From the NCBI GenBank assembly GCA_036345935.2, contig JADWOT020001740.1:1-64000 (forward strand): a stretch of DNA of 64,000 nucleotides, read 5' to 3'. Origin of the DNA: Taenia hydatigena (taxonomy: Eukaryota; Platyhelminthes; Cestoda; Cyclophyllidea; Taeniidae). The position numbers were made by a program, and so were the translations under genes. This document shows, piece by piece, positions 34,151-48,000 of the stretch (position 1 is the stretch's first letter; each line of letters begins with the position of its first letter). The notes below the pieces were generated by a model that did no database searches, was not told the DNA's origin, and worked only from the letters and a program-made list of their open reading frames with translations.

Positions 34151-37100
34151 TCGAACAGCACACTAGAGGAGGCGACAATATTGAAGCGGCCACGCAAGTG
34201 AAGTGAAGGATCAGATTGGCACACGAATGGATCGTCGATAAGAGGAGGAAGCAAGAGCAGGCGCAGAGTGAATTATCTGCCTAATGCCATTAATAAGAAG
34301 GGAAGACAAGTGTTTGGCAAACATGAAGTACGTTCCTACTCCATAAAGCAAACTATGCTTTTTAAAAAATGCATTGCTTAATTCACCCTATTCAACTTGC
34401 TTTATCTCATGTTTTCACACATTTGCATTGCCAATCTTTAAGTTTAAACACCTTTATCTTTGTTCTAAGTACACAAGCTATTCCTTACTTTTTCATTTTC
34501 CTTTATTACCGTTCTTTCTTAGCCCTCCTTGCTGATACAGACAACTTGCATTTTAAGTGCACCGAAATCGCCTGATTTTATAGCAATACCTGCTGCAAGG
34601 ACTTAAAAGTAAGCAGCCAAATCTCAGAACTGGGCAACTCGAGATCAAAACAGACAAAACAAAGCGCATTCCTAGACCTGTAGTGTCCCAGCTTTCCTAG
34701 CCACGATAGACACCCTTCACCTCGACCGCGCCTACGCTGTCCGACTTTAAAACGGAAACTGCTGCAATCTCTTACAGAAGGTAACTAGCTGTTGATATCC
34801 AAGTCTGATGAATTTCGCATTACTGTAAATAAAAACAAATAGAGCTCTTTACTTTTGCTAGCTTCGAATTCATTGCCGTAATTGGACTACTATGCTACGT
34901 CAAACAATTGCAGAAGAGAGCCTACCACCAAGTCTATCAAATTCAATCAGTTCTGATCATTGAGAGTGCGCATTCGTTCATTGCCAACCATCTGTGTCAT
35001 CCTAGGCGCTCTTATCATCGGCCAAACATTACTCTTACAAGTTGATGGAAGAACTGCCGCAAAAAATTACTCAATAGAATAGGCTGCTAGAATACAATTT
35101 TGGTCGGCTCTATATCTAAATAAACCAAAAATAGCGCAACTTTATATTCTTGCGTTATTTTAACTTTCTTTCTCAAAATAGGCTACTTAAACATCGGCCA
35201 GGTTCAAATTTTAATGCTCGACACGGGAAATACCACAGCTACTAGCGATGGAAGGAAGAGTCAAGTACAAAATTAAATAATTTCGATAAAAATTCAAGAA
35301 ACCAGATCGCAGATATGTACTAATGCTGCCCCAGTTTTCGTATTAAAATCATTTGCACTACAATGTGTTCATTCCTAGGCATCAAACGTCCTATAATTGA
35401 AATGGATTTTACTGGAACGCAAGTAGCCTAACACTTATAGCCTAATCCTAACCAAATTTAGATTTAATGAACAAAATATGGCGCGTCCTGGTTTTCTTTG
35501 GTGCACACTCTCAGTCCACCTGCATGACAAAAAACGTTATAGTTTCAAAGGAGATCTGTGTAGCAATTGCAAAAGAAAGCCTACTGCTAAGTAGGTAAGT
35601 AAGTCGGAGCCTTATGATGATCACTTTAAGACTGAGGTAAAAAAGACTGAGGTAAAAAATTCTAAGAGCACAGTACACTTTGTCTGAATTGGCATTGTTT
35701 TACTTGTTTAATGCCTTATTTATACATTGATCCAAGCTGCCATTTTAAACCTGATCCCATTCTGACCTTTCCGACATCGATGAACAGCTATTTGGTAATT
35801 ATATCCTTATACTGCCTTAAGGGCTTCTGACCCGAACACCATAGCTATTAAATAACGCAGAATGACCAACATTTATATAGGTGTAGGTACTATAGCAATT
35901 TACTGCGCACTAATGATTAAGATCTTTGTAATAAACAGTCAAGTCTAATCATCCAGTAAACAGCTATTTTAGTTAATGCATGACAAGTGTGGTAAGAACT
36001 CATAAAATTCAATTTGTTCTTACCTGCATTATGTGCAAAGCAATGCCGAAGGCGGGACCCTGATCTTGAATTCCTCCTTAAAGGATGCAGTACAATCTAA
36101 TGAAATTTTTGTTCCGTATATCCATTTTTACCGAGTGATTCTCAGCAAGTAAGATGATTCTTTGGAAAAAACTTAGCTCACTTCTGCCGAAATCATGTCA
36201 TTTTAGCGTTACGATGGTCTCACTTACCAACGAGGTGGAAAGCAGTTACCGCTGATGACCTCCAAAATGATGAGCGATTTAATTAACTTAAAGACTTATT
36301 TCACCTAACAAAATATGCAATCGGTAATTGGCATGCGTCCAAAAATTACAAAGAGCATGCGTATTTATTTTGGTCTTACATGATACGTGATGCATTACAA
36401 TTGACATACAGGAAAAAACGATTAGGTTCTATAAACTTCATTCGATTAAAATCTGTCACTCGTCATACGCGTGTACCTATATTCAGTAAAATCTTTCTTT
36501 CCATTCTGTTCTACTTCTGTTTTTAGACGATTTTTGGGGACAGCGTCTTTTGCTCATTCTTTTCGAATCTCAACTCTACTTTGCATTAATCTGTGCCTAT
36601 GAAATGATACGGCAAGTAAAAGTAATCTTAGATACACCAAACTTGCACATTTCTTGTGCAGTCAGAAGTGGTTTTTTGCAAAGTGTAGGCGTAAAACAGG
36701 TCGGAACACATTGAGGAGGGTTACAATATTTCCACCAACTGCAGCTCAACAAACATGGAGATCATAATATGTGTGCTAAAAACTACACCATGCAGTGCCC
36801 CTTTAGTTTGGCAACTCTTTCCTAAAAATAAACAAAGCATGCACTTTGGATCTAATAATGCCTTTATCTATTTCTTGACTATGCTTGTTTGTTCGAAAGC
36901 ATTCTGCAATTCAATATTATTATGACACGGTCTGTGAGCGTCAGTAATTTATTTATAGGCTGTTGTCGCAAAACAATTTGCTATCCATACAACTTATCGT
37001 GTGAGAGAGGCAGGAGATTTAGGAAAACCGGAATCATTATTTATGGCCATGCTCCTTCCATAACTTTACTAACTCTTGTTAACAAAATTAGTCTAAGGGG

Positions 37101-38945
37101 AATATTGCAGAAGCATGCAGCAGGTATATGCGTGGTAGCAACACCACAATTTGTTAGGTTGGGTTAGATTCGGCTCATCAGCTGCGACAAGTCGACAAGG
37201 GGCTAAAGTAGGAGCCCTGGTATGTAGTCTGACTGACTATTGCAAGCGGCCCCACTGTTTGCGAAGTCCTGTAGGTGGGTGGTGGGTCGGTGCGCAGCGG
37301 TTTTATTGTCTGATAGGTGGATTCTTCTTCTTTGCCACCTTCCCTCGCCGCATCGCTCACAACTAGTTGTTGAAAGAAGTGAAAGTTGGTTTGACAATGG
37401 TAAGGAGAAGGGTGCTCTTCTTCCTTCCAAGTCACTTCTAGGAACTTGCTCACGACTCTTCAATTAACGCGTTTTTTTGCAACGTCTTCTTATGAAACAA
37501 CACCACTGTCTTTTTGATTATGCGGGGTAGTGCTTTTATTAACAAATGAATACAGACAGATGCCTATTCTCTGCTTCTCCTACTCCACGGCCTCTTTGTG
37601 CGATCTCCTCCGTTTGTGTGCAACCCCTTACCCCAGCCAATGTCCGATCAAATAATTACCTCGACGTGCAACTCCTACTGGGTGCTTATTCAGTAGCAAT
37701 AACATTTTGCATCCAAAACATTTCAGCAGTCCAGATTGTCAGCAGGTAGCCACCGCATGGGATAAGAGAGTTGCGACAGCAATCGTCCTCCTTCTCCTCC
37801 ATCTGAACCCTTGTTGGTGACACAGTAACGAAGCATGCACATTACTTCGTGACACAGTAGTTGCCGCTTCCAGGAACAGTTTGTTTAGAATGCACACCGT
37901 TTGTAAATGGGAGTCTTACCTTCTTGTAGTGGGGGCTGAGCTGATGGTAGTTTGAGTAGGCATGCATGCATGTATACATTTTTGTCTCACTCATCTTGGA
38001 AGTAAAGGAGGACAAAATAATCACAATAGGAAGCAGTGCCTCTTTGACGACGTGGGAAGTGGTGGGGTAGACTTCCAAGACATGTGTTTTCGACGCAATC
38101 CTTGTCTAGATCCACGCCTTTACCTTTTATAAATAAAAAGAAATGTTTCTCTTTAATGCTCTTCGTTGCTCTACATGAATGGTTTTGGGATTTTAAATTT
38201 TGGTGTTCCCCATTCGCTTAAATTTGCCCTTTGAATCACATATTCTACTACTTCGCTTAAATCTTACTATTATATGATGAACTAACCCAATTCTTTAGTG
38301 CATTTGACACCGTATATTTTTTATGTATTACTAGTGTGCCCTTATTTGTCACAGGTTATACATACAACTTTATTTTTCCATTTTCAAATTTTTGCCTTTA
38401 AGGTAATCGGTCGTCTGGCGGCGTTGCAAAGGCCATGCCGATCATTTGCATGTGTACCATGACTCAAGTCTGCTAGACAATGTAAGTTGCAGCTAAAAGT
38501 TATGTAAAAGCCGTCAAGAAATTAAAGCTGCACTAAATCACAAACAAATCTACGTTGCCCTAGGCCTTATAAATCAACTTGGAAACAAACACCAAGCTTG
38601 ACGATCGTCAAAACAAACGCTAAACCACCATTTAAATTACAAGAATATTAGTTAAGAACTCTTGTAATCTAATTTTAGCACGTTTTAAATCTAGAATTTG
38701 CTGCTAGTTTTGTCACTTACGATTGCGAAGAAATTCATTTTGATTATATTGTTACTTTGTATATCTATCACTCAAAACAAAAGATAGGAATTTTAAGTAA
38801 TGTTTTACCTGTATAAATGCACAAAATCAGATGCTGATTTGTTTTATCGAACAGCATCAAAATGGTCAACTAGATTTGTGCGCGAAGTATGTGAGCGGTG
38901 TTTGTTTTGGTGGTCAATATTTTCGGTTAATGGGAGTTAATTCGC
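34151..38945. other. No supportable gene
   Basis: AT-rich, with scattered short ORFs. The plus-strand frame at 36889-37130, which ends at a CAG|GTATAT donor-like site, is exon-like but has no partner. The region at 37150-37460 has overlapping ORFs on both strands that look like chance. Confidence 0.3.
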
Positions 38946-38949
38946 TCCA

Positions 38950-40170
38950 ACGAGCTGGAAGTCGGTAAGTACTTGGCATTTTTTTACTAGTTTTAGCTTG
39001 TTATGTGTTATTAGGTCCCTTTCATGCCGATTGGCTTCCTTTGTACGCCTACTTGCTAGAGTAAACTCGAGTGCTTCATAATGGGGATGTTAAGACGTTG
39101 TTGTTTTCCAGCTGCAAATTCCACCCACGTCCATTATTCGCCATGCAATACTTTAAGTAAAAAACAACATTGTTTTGGCGATTTGTCAACCTGTTTGCTT
39201 TTAATGACTGTGGATTTTGATTAATGAGTCGTAATTTTGTTGAGGAGTGTTTTAACTTTCCTAAACGCTTGGCGCATACTCATTATTTCCGCTAGAAAGT
39301 ATTCGCTATATGCCTTATTGTCCATAACTTTGAACCGTGCATTTGTCAGGTCGGATATTGACGTCGCCGTCAAAAATTTGTGCTTTGCGAAGAATGGAGA
39401 CGCTGTGAGGGTGCAATGGATACGAATCTCGACTTGGATATAGCTTTCCAAGTGAGCGACAGCTTCCTCAGGTAAGATCGAATTGCAAATACTGTTGCTG
39501 TCTTTTCTACGCAGCAGTGGATTCGGTCTGCGTCCTTATTTTAGGTTGAAACATGCTTGCATCACATTTTTGTGTGGTACAAGATGCGTTAGTTTTAGTT
39601 TTTTTAGCTGTTATTACGTTCTCTGAGTGTTGATTTGCTTCCTTCATACGCTTAAGTGCTAGTGTAAACGTAAGGGTTACGTAATGTGACTGTTAAGGCG
39701 CTTTTCCCAACTGCAGTGCCTACTCACGTCCACTTTTTTCTTTGCAATACTGTAAGCGAGAATTTGGGATTGTTATGGCAGTTTGTAATGGGTTCGTTCT
39801 TTAGTGACGATGGATTTGGCTTAGTGAGACAATTTTGTTGAGAAGTGTTTCAGCTTCACTGAGTACTTGGTGCTAATGGGCATTCGTTAGGCTTGCATAC
39901 CCTTCAATCCATTTCCTTTACCCGCTTACATACTAGATAGACGTTGAAGAGGTAAATGCAGATCTTGTCAAGACTTTTTCTTTTGCCAAGAACGGCGGCA
40001 TTATCTGTCAGCAATGAGTGCGGTTCCCGCCTTCGCTATCACTTCACACGTTCCTCGGGTAAGATTGGATTGCTGTAAGTGGATTTTTGTCGTCGATTTT
40101 GTATAGCTGTGGTTTCGATTTGCGTTCTCATTTAGGGTAGAAGCAAGCTTTTATCATTAATCTGTAGATC
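38950..40170 (+). repeat. Tandem duplication, about 620 bp x 2, each with a short ATG exon and splice donor
   Basis: Unit 1 (about 38950-39565) and unit 2 (about 39570-40170) align throughout: 'ttagttttag...ttattacgt' type starts, 'gattggcttcctt(c/t)gtacgc', 'aatactttaagta', 'aattttgttgag', 'tttgc(g/c)aagaa(t/c)gg' and 'cctc(a/g)ggtaagat'. Near its end each unit has an ATG followed by 14-19 open codons running into a GTAAGA donor: ATG at 39417 in unit 1 and about 40015 in unit 2. The preceding short frame shares 'FAKNG' in both. This could be a duplicated first exon or a non-coding repeat. Confidence 0.7.
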
Positions 40171-40994
40171 CTTGCACATTTCATGTGACGTAAAAGGTGC
40201 GCTGTTTTCATTACTATGATGTCCGTGTTGGCGGATCACATACATATACGGAGGGCGTAAGACACTTGGGGACTTCATTGCTCATTGACTTGGAGATAAG
40301 GTTTTTTTTGTGCTGGTGTGATCCTTGCGAAACGTGTTGTGTGGAGGGCGTCGGTGATGGCTTAATGGTGGGCTCAGCTTTGACGGCACAAGTTGGTGTC
40401 TGGGCGAGGTGGGCGCAGCAGAAGCGGAGGAAGAAGTGACTAGTGGGAAGTATTTGCATCACTACGCAGATTGTACTTTGCAGCAGTCTTAAATGTTTGC
40501 TTGTTAAGGTGTTTTCTCCTATCATTAGTTATGTTCGGAGACGTCAGCTTTGCAGCGTATTAGACATTCACGCATCGGCTTTTCCATTGTTTGCTTTTTT
40601 CCCTTTCGGATGCTACAAAATTACTGTGGTGAGGTAACATTTGATGAGTCTGTGGAATGGTAGGTAGTACGAGCTCGTGAAGTTATTGGCGGAGGCGTCT
40701 TCGTCTCGGCTTGCGATGTGGATGTCGGGATGGACGATAGCGGTGTGTGTTGGATGGCATAGCGGTAGGTGTGAGAAGGGTGAGAAGGGCGTGGGCGCAT
40801 GCTGAATAGACTAACTGGAGTGTAACACTGATGGGCTGGGTGCGGAGGGGCGGGTTTATTTTCCATGTCGATGAGTTGCTCTGGTGATTGTGTTAGCACC
40901 GAAAAGATGGGGAGGACGAGAAGGCGAGGTGTTCCAGGGCTTTTTTTGAAACGTGCCGTAGGTGCCCTTTTTTTCGTGAATTTGGGTGTATGTA

Positions 40995-41014
40995 TGTGTG
41001 TGTGTGTGTGTGTG
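40995..41014. repeat. (TG)n microsatellite
   Basis: About ten TG units, preceded by two TGTA units. Confidence 0.95.
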
Positions 41015-42281
41015 TATTTCTTACTGTCTACTAATTGTTTTGCTGCACGTAAATCTACGCGTATTGATATTGTCGAGGTCGTCTAGGGCTCGTTTTTACT
41101 TCCGTAAACGTATGTGTATAGGGATCCCTTTTTGTTAATTAGGTTCTAGGGGGAAAATTTGACGTGTTTTGGTTGGTTGTTGAATGGCAACGCTTTTTCG
41201 CGTTCGTTCTCTGCGCTGAACAATGGAGTAGAGGCGATTAATTGAAGTAGGTAGGTGGGGTGTTATTTGAATGAGGGAATGATGTTGTGGCGGTGAATGA
41301 GGCCCCACCTGGTGGGGGGGAGAGGCGAGGAGGAGAACTTACCAAGCATGTGGCTTTATATGGTGCCAAAGTGGTCGCGGGTCCAAAGTACGACGAAAGA
41401 GAATTTACACTTCCTCTGGCGCATTATTGTGTGGTAGGCACGAGGACTTGAGTGAGTGGCACTAGGCGTCAATTTTGAGTGCAAAACTTGTAAGTGCAGT
41501 ATTTATGTGCTGTAATAGTCGGTCTCTGACCAGCATTGGCTGCCTCGCCACCATTGTCCGCAACGCTGACTACGTGACGCTTCTCAACGTCGTCGTCAAT
41601 TATGGACCCATCAGGCTGCCTGTTAACAATAGCACGAATCGTTGTCGGCGGTGGCAATGACGGCATAGGGGGATGTGGGCGTAGAAGCCGATCCATGGGA
41701 AGCCTCTGGGACTACATCAAGGGCCCTTGAACTCGTCGTTGTCGATGGTGACAGCTGAGGTGTCGAGGCAAATATTAGAGGTGTGATGAATGCAACTGAG
41801 AGCTCCTTTGCCCCTCCTTAGTGTGGACTACTTCTTCACACAGGACATAAGCAGGCAGGCAACGCGACAGTGTGCTTGGAGGAGGACCTTAACATCATGG
41901 AAGAATGGGTGCGGCGTGTGTGGCTGCGTGAACGCCAAGCAGGCGGGCGAGAGTGAAGGGAGAGGAGAACGGTACCTTGGTAAGTACTCCTCTATGGAAC
42001 AGTGTATGTTGTACAAGTTAAGTGAGATCCCATCATAGGCTTAAAATTACACCACTTTTGCTTGTTCTGTTTGTTTATTTTTTCAACCTAAGGTAGTAGT
42101 AAGATTTTGAGGCCTTTAGCAGTAACAACAACAACAACGGCATGGCGTGAGGCGAAGCTGATTTGAGGCTACATTACAAAGAGCCTTCATGCGATGCATT
42201 GGTTTTTCACGACGTCCATACATGTGAGCGTTGAGCGGGGTGACTTATTGCTAGGGTGTGGTTGTTAATTGTCAGGAGAAT

Positions 42282-42304
42282 GAGGAGGAGGAGGAGGAGG
42301 AGGA
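42282..42304. repeat. (GAG)n microsatellite
   Basis: About seven GAG units ending in 'gaag'. Confidence 0.95.
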
Positions 42305-43292
42305 AGCGAGGATACTGCACGATTTAATGCCGTACTTGCTTCTGCCCATTGTAGCATTCATAGTTCACGCCATATGGAAACGTTCTAAAACCTACCAATT
42401 GTTTTGTCCACTTTAAACTGCTTGGTTTATAGCCATCAATCGCTTAATATTGCATCTGTGACTGCAAAAGTGCACCACTGATGAGATGCGAAAATGAATT
42501 TTGAACTTTAATGACTGGGAGAAAGACATTTGATAAGGACAGTACCAAAGACGGGCCAGTAAGACGAAGAATTTGTGCAATGCTTTACTGTTGAAATGGG
42601 ACAATCGCACACCTAGTGATGAAAGTTTTGTCGAAATTCTCCAGAGGAGAAAGGGAGACAGTGACCCGAGCAACCAAAGTTCGCAATAGAGTCCGTTAGC
42701 CCTGACCCATCTGTCCAAAGAATTTTGAGGCAGAAGACGAGGAGACCAACGGGAAGCGCACTACATCGCTATCCATTGTGTAATAATTATGTCGACGGAG
42801 GCCACTGTTTCACTACCCATAAGGACTGTATCGATGCTGTCACCTACGTTAATAAGCTTATAACAAAATAATTAGTCTGCTTGAGGATAGCGATTCAGTT
42901 CTCACATGTAGTGCATAATGTTCTGATGTCCTTTTCCAGAATGAATGCAGCTTTCTACAATAAGATGCAATTTTTGTAGCTGTATATCAATTGTCAACTA
43001 ATCAATTTTCGAAGATAAACTGCATTTTGTCTGCATACACTCGCAAAGATAAATTTTAGCAGTTGTTCAAAGGCCAAGCTTGATGGTGTGTTTTGCGTAT
43101 CTTCAAAAATTCTTGAGGTTGGAAGATATTTGGTCGACAATGGTCCTTCAAGTTTGGCAGTTTCGCTGTCATCGGTCGTGCTTGGTATGTTGTCTTACGA
43201 TGTGGTGGGCACGTTGTGCATTTTAATTGCGGCATTATTTTGGCAGGATAAGCTTTATTAGTTTAAGAAGGGAAGAAACTGTTTCATTTTAG

Positions 43293-43609
43293 GCTTCACG
43301 TAAGGTCAATGATAGTCCGAGCCTTAAGGGTGACAAGAATGTATTTGTCTATGGTGGCGCATCAAATGTGCTGCAAGGGATTGCTGGGAAAATGCCGGAT
43401 TTGAAGTTGGAGTTCTGCCTTGCTCTCTGTTCCTGTGTAGAAGTTGGTGTGATCTGTGCTGCGTCTCAATGGATTCGTCGTCTGTCCTTTTCCGAGGTCG
43501 ATTCACAAATGCAATGTGACGGCTACATTTTCCAAATTGATGCGACAACCATACCGGTCGAAGTTGTCGTGTTGATTGGACGCAGATATGGCTGCAGTGC
43601 CCTACGAAA
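43293..43609 (+). CDS. Candidate exon (about 105 codons) of an unrecognised gene; may continue downstream
   Basis: A good acceptor ('ctgtttcattttag') precedes 43293. The frame with one leading base is open through to 43609, where G|GTACTT could be a donor. A 35-nt intron-like segment (43610-43644) ends in 'actataactttag'. The product has alternating hydrophobic and polar stretches and six cysteines. Downstream, further open segments behind acceptors near 43721 and 43744 extend to about 43945, but all three frames have long open stretches there, so I cannot fix the model. No family was recognised. Confidence 0.3.
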
Positions 43610-44854
43610 GGGTACTTGAATATTTTCTTCTCCACTATAACTTTAGTAGACGCGATCCGAACAAGCCTAGACCAACGTCGTCGGCGTATCAATCCGCCGC
43701 CTTGATTGGCATTGTTTCTTTAAGTCTCAGTTTGTTCCTGCAGATTCGAGGATGCTCCTCGAATGAAGTATTTGGTAGTGCAGGTGATAGGTGGATGCAA
43801 ACATCGAATTTTACGGCACAGAATGGGGAAGACTGAACAAAAGAAGCAGCACATCAGCTGTGTTTCCTCCAAGTCTGCAAAGGACAGGTATTTCTTTGAG
43901 GCTGTGTCACCGTCGAAAGGCGTTTTTACGATCAGCGTTCGCTGATGGAATTTTGTTGAAACTGTTGGAGGACTGCGAAGTAGGGTTCAAGTGGTGCCGC
44001 GTCGTGACTCCTGCGCTGTGAATGGTAGGCGAAAGGGCCATGTAAACGAGTGTGATGGCTATGGATGCATGGAGGAAGTGACTCGCCGATTGATAGGTAC
44101 GTATAAATGCACGTTTATTTATATTTGTAACGTCTCTGTTTATGCATGCCATTTGCTTTTTATGCACTTTGATGAGGTGTGAAGCCTTAGTGCGAGGTGT
44201 AGTCCTTTACATCGGCCAGAGTCACTATGTATTTTATGGGAATCCAACGTTGGTATAGAAGTAACTGTGTCTCTTTCCCATTTTCTACTCGTTCCACTTG
44301 TTTGTTGTCATCATTTGTTTGGGTGCCTTAACCCGGCAGTGGTATGCTTTAATTGTTGACAGTTCTAACTTTTGTGCTCATTGACATCTGGTAATGCTGT
44401 TAGCTGCATTTATCCATTTCGCGCGTCTTGCTATCGCTTTTCGCTTAGAATAGTAGATGGCGTACGTTCGCCCGTTGATCTTATTTTATTCTAACCTAAC
44501 CGTGAAAGGTCGCGCCTTCAGCTGATTTGAATAAATATGCATATACTTTTTGGGGATTTTGATTGTAATAAGTTGTTAGTGTTCATTACAAAGCATGTTA
44601 AATTCGTGGTTACCATTATTGAGTGTACTGGATGATGGTGGGTGGAATACGGCAATTTGCTTCATAGCAATTTAGTGTTTTCTGCCAAAATCGGAACAGT
44701 AAAGTGGGCACTACGCGCAGTTGCATCAAGTGAGTAAATTCCAATGTACTTGTGGTTAGAAAGCTTGCTGCTGCTCTACTTCTTCGCATTGCCTTGCGAG
44801 TTTAGGGAGGGCCATCTCGTTATTTAATGTCCATTTTTACGTGCGCTAAAATTT

Positions 44855-45042
44855 NNNNNNNNNNNNNNNNNNNNNNNNNNNNNNNNNNNNNNNNNNNNNN
44901 NNNNNNNNNNNNNNNNNNNNNNNNNNNNNNNNNNNNNNNNNNNNNNNNNNNNNNNNNNNNNNNNNNNNNNNNNNNNNNNNNNNNNNNNNNNNNNNNNNNN
45001 NNNNNNNNNNNNNNNNNNNNNNNNNNNNNNNNNNNNNNNNNN
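44855..45042. other. Assembly gap (188 N)
   Basis: Run of N. Frames crossing it are meaningless and were ignored. Confidence 1.
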
Positions 45043-48000
45043 CGACGCATTTTTCTGAGTGCATTGCTTTATTTCGATTGCATTATTGCTGCTAAGAATG
45101 CTTAGGATGCTTTGCCGTGTCAGCTGTCATGTTTACGTACGGTACTTGTTCCATTGTTTTAAGCACACGCGCACACATGGCAGGTCTATTGTACATACAT
45201 TGTACATTGTGTCTGTCGCACGAGTGCTTTTTTTTGCGGTGCGCCGCCTTTCTTGTGGTATGTGTATGACAGTGATGAGAACCTGGATGGGACAGTCGTC
45301 GCAAGTAGCGTCTTGTCCCCGCCTTTCCTTCTGATCATGGTGTCCTTTTCTTCCATCAAACCTATCATGAGTGTTGTTTTGAGACGACTACTTCGCAAAT
45401 TATTTTTTTATTTGTATGCATCGCTGTTCTTTTATTCACTTGTTCGATCATTTAGTAGAGATGTGGAGGTAGAGTCTAGGTGAGGCGGTAAAGCTAGTGT
45501 GGGCTGTCCAATGACTTCTTACGTCATTGCGTTTATCTCAATCTCTTCATCCGCCGACCCACCTACATACCCGCCTACCTGATGATTTTTTCGACTATCC
45601 ATCTGTTCACCCGGCCCTTTGTCGACCTGCAAAGCGTGTGGCGGTCAATTTGGGCTGCATGCGGTAGGTATATGAGACTGACTGAGGCGGACCTGTCCAT
45701 AGTGTTCATAGAAAGAATTAAAGTAGTGGACAGTGAAAAGCTAGGATGTTAGAATGCACCTTAGTCAATCGAATGTAAAGCTTCTGGGGGAGGTGAAAAC
45801 ACCGATTTTACACCGGTAGATTACTCACTTTGCCGATTGAAGGCAAGGGAGGCGGGCAGGTGTCAAGTGCTGTGGCTGCAAGGATGCGAGTGCTGCTAGG
45901 CCACACCAGGCACCCACGGATGTCGAATTGAAGTGGGTCAAATTAGCACAGAACTGTGCCGATGGCTTTTCTTGTGCCCCTGAATCCATTTTCCTATGGA
46001 GCGAGGGGAATGGCTACTCTAACAAGTAAGTATATTATCTGTTGCACAAGACTTGGTCTTCAAGTAGGGGAGTGCGCAAGACGGTGATGGCTGGTTGTGT
46101 TTAAAATCATCGAACGCATGCAATGGAGTTGCGTGCCTCAACGCCGACCCGGACTAATCCATATGGACACGGGATTCATAACGAGTATCAGTGTTGTCAG
46201 TCTGCATCTCTCTTAGGGGTCGCATTATTAAGCGGTCAGTGTCGATCCACAGGGTTGCAGGACTCATTCAGGGATCATTGCTTCGAACTGTGTCCATCAC
46301 AATAGGCATGAGACATCGTCAAGTGCTTGACGCGTAGTGTTTTTACAACTGACCTCAGCGTTATTGTTTCTTCCCACTGTGCCATCGTTCTTGTTTTTTG
46401 TTGGTAGGCATGAATTCACTCCTTTCTTTTAGCATGAAAAGCTCTCTTATTATCGTTAGAATGATTAACAATTCAATTGTGCTGTTTCCTGTATTTTTCA
46501 TACATTTTTTATTTGCCCATGCTTAGCGCTTTGCTAGGTTTTGGTTAAGTAGCGTCTTTTTTAGATGATTTTGAGGATGCCGATTGAAAGCCAACAATTC
46601 GTTATTCTCGTTATTCGGTTGGCACTATCCTTTTGCTAATTTTATTCATTCTCTCGATTTCCTCGCAAAACCTAATGCTTTCGAAAAGTAGTTAAAAGGC
46701 GATTGTTTAGCAAGGTGAAGACTCTTTTGCTTTTTGTTCGCTTGCGAAGAGTAGACAACAATCCATTCACAGAATCATGGTAGAACGTTAGGGTTTTTGT
46801 GTCTCAAATTCAACTATCGTGTGTAAAGCTAAGTAGGTTGATTTCATTTTTGTAGTTGTAAGTTGCAGTGATTCTGCCAGACCAGGCATTTAATTTCTGT
46901 CATTTGGTTCATCAAGCAATTTTAGCGTAGCTTCCCTTTTCCTGTCTCCAAGCTTGAAATTAACTCATTAGTAGGTTTAAATTTTCTATCTCTTTTTAGC
47001 TTTTAACCTCCGAAAGTAATTATTTTTTGGCGACTCAGACTTACGTTCCGTTGTGAATTCGTTTTTTCTGTGCTATTTTTGCCTCGAGCCTATAATTGCT
47101 TGCCACTCCTAAAGGGGGGATATTTTCGAGAAGACCTTATACATTTTATTTGTAATAGTTGTTCCTTGTCCTGTTCCCTAAGCTACTCCTCGATGTGTAC
47201 TGTTTTTTCTCATGGTGCTCCCTGCGATTTTCACTCCCACTTGCAACTTCGTCCTAGGTTATAGACAGATTTAGCGTGTTTAGTATTCTTTACAACCTAT
47301 GAATCCAGCGTTTGTCTTCATGTGGTAAGACGAGTGTTTGCGGTACACACTTCATTGACGCAAACCATTTGGAAATGTTTGTTCCTAATTGCAATCCAGC
47401 TGACGACGACAGCCAGACCGCAGCACGTGTGTAACGTGGTGTGCAGAAGGGAGAGTTTCATGGCTATCGTATCACTTCTGCTTTTTACACATCCCGATTG
47501 TGATGTCCTTTTGGGTGGATGCAAGATAGGAGAAGATGCTCTAATAGGAGGCGTACCTGAAGGCATTGAGTAGTTGTGTCAAGCAGACACTGGGAACTGT
47601 GAAGTTTACTTAACAAATAAAGGGTCTCAGGAATTACCACTGTATGGGTGAGCTGAAAACCAACAGTCTCGGGATATCCACTGACCGATAGACGCCTACA
47701 TCGTTAAAGTGTCTAATTGCTGACTAGGTTGACGGCTCCTGCTTGTACGGGTATTCAAGATTGTAGATGCCTTCTTTCACAAGAAACTTTATTTACCACC
47801 ACACTTCGTTGTACACAGGCACTGGCACTGGTTTGTGCCATTCATGATAAATGATGTCTATTTCTTGTATGGCGTGACCTATCTCTTCCTGCTTCGCGTG
47901 ACACCTCTGCACTATAATTGCTCATGCAGATGTAGAACCAGCACCTTTGTCTGAAACTTATTTCCTCCTTAGTTATAGAGGCTTTCCCAAATGCATGCTT

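Larger units (their letters stand above)
40171..43290. other. No supportable gene; microsatellites and GC-richer low-complexity stretches
   Basis: Holds a (TG)n run and a (GAG)n run listed separately. The minus-strand Pro/Ser/Thr-rich frame at 40621-40899 is preceded by a branch-point-like 'tgctaac' and 'cacaatcaccag', and an ORF lies at 41469-41696. Both are low complexity and lack partners. Confidence 0.3.

Noticed and set aside
41340..41975. Mirror-image 'cttggtaagt' donor-like sites on opposite strands
   Set aside because: Only about a dozen bases match and no wider inverted repeat surrounds them.
43324..43692. 122-codon minus-strand ORF, Arg/His/Ser-rich
   Set aside because: It is antisense to the better-supported plus-strand exon at 43293-43609 and looks like its shadow.
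44820..45105. ORFs spanning the N run
   Set aside because: They are artefacts of the assembly gap.
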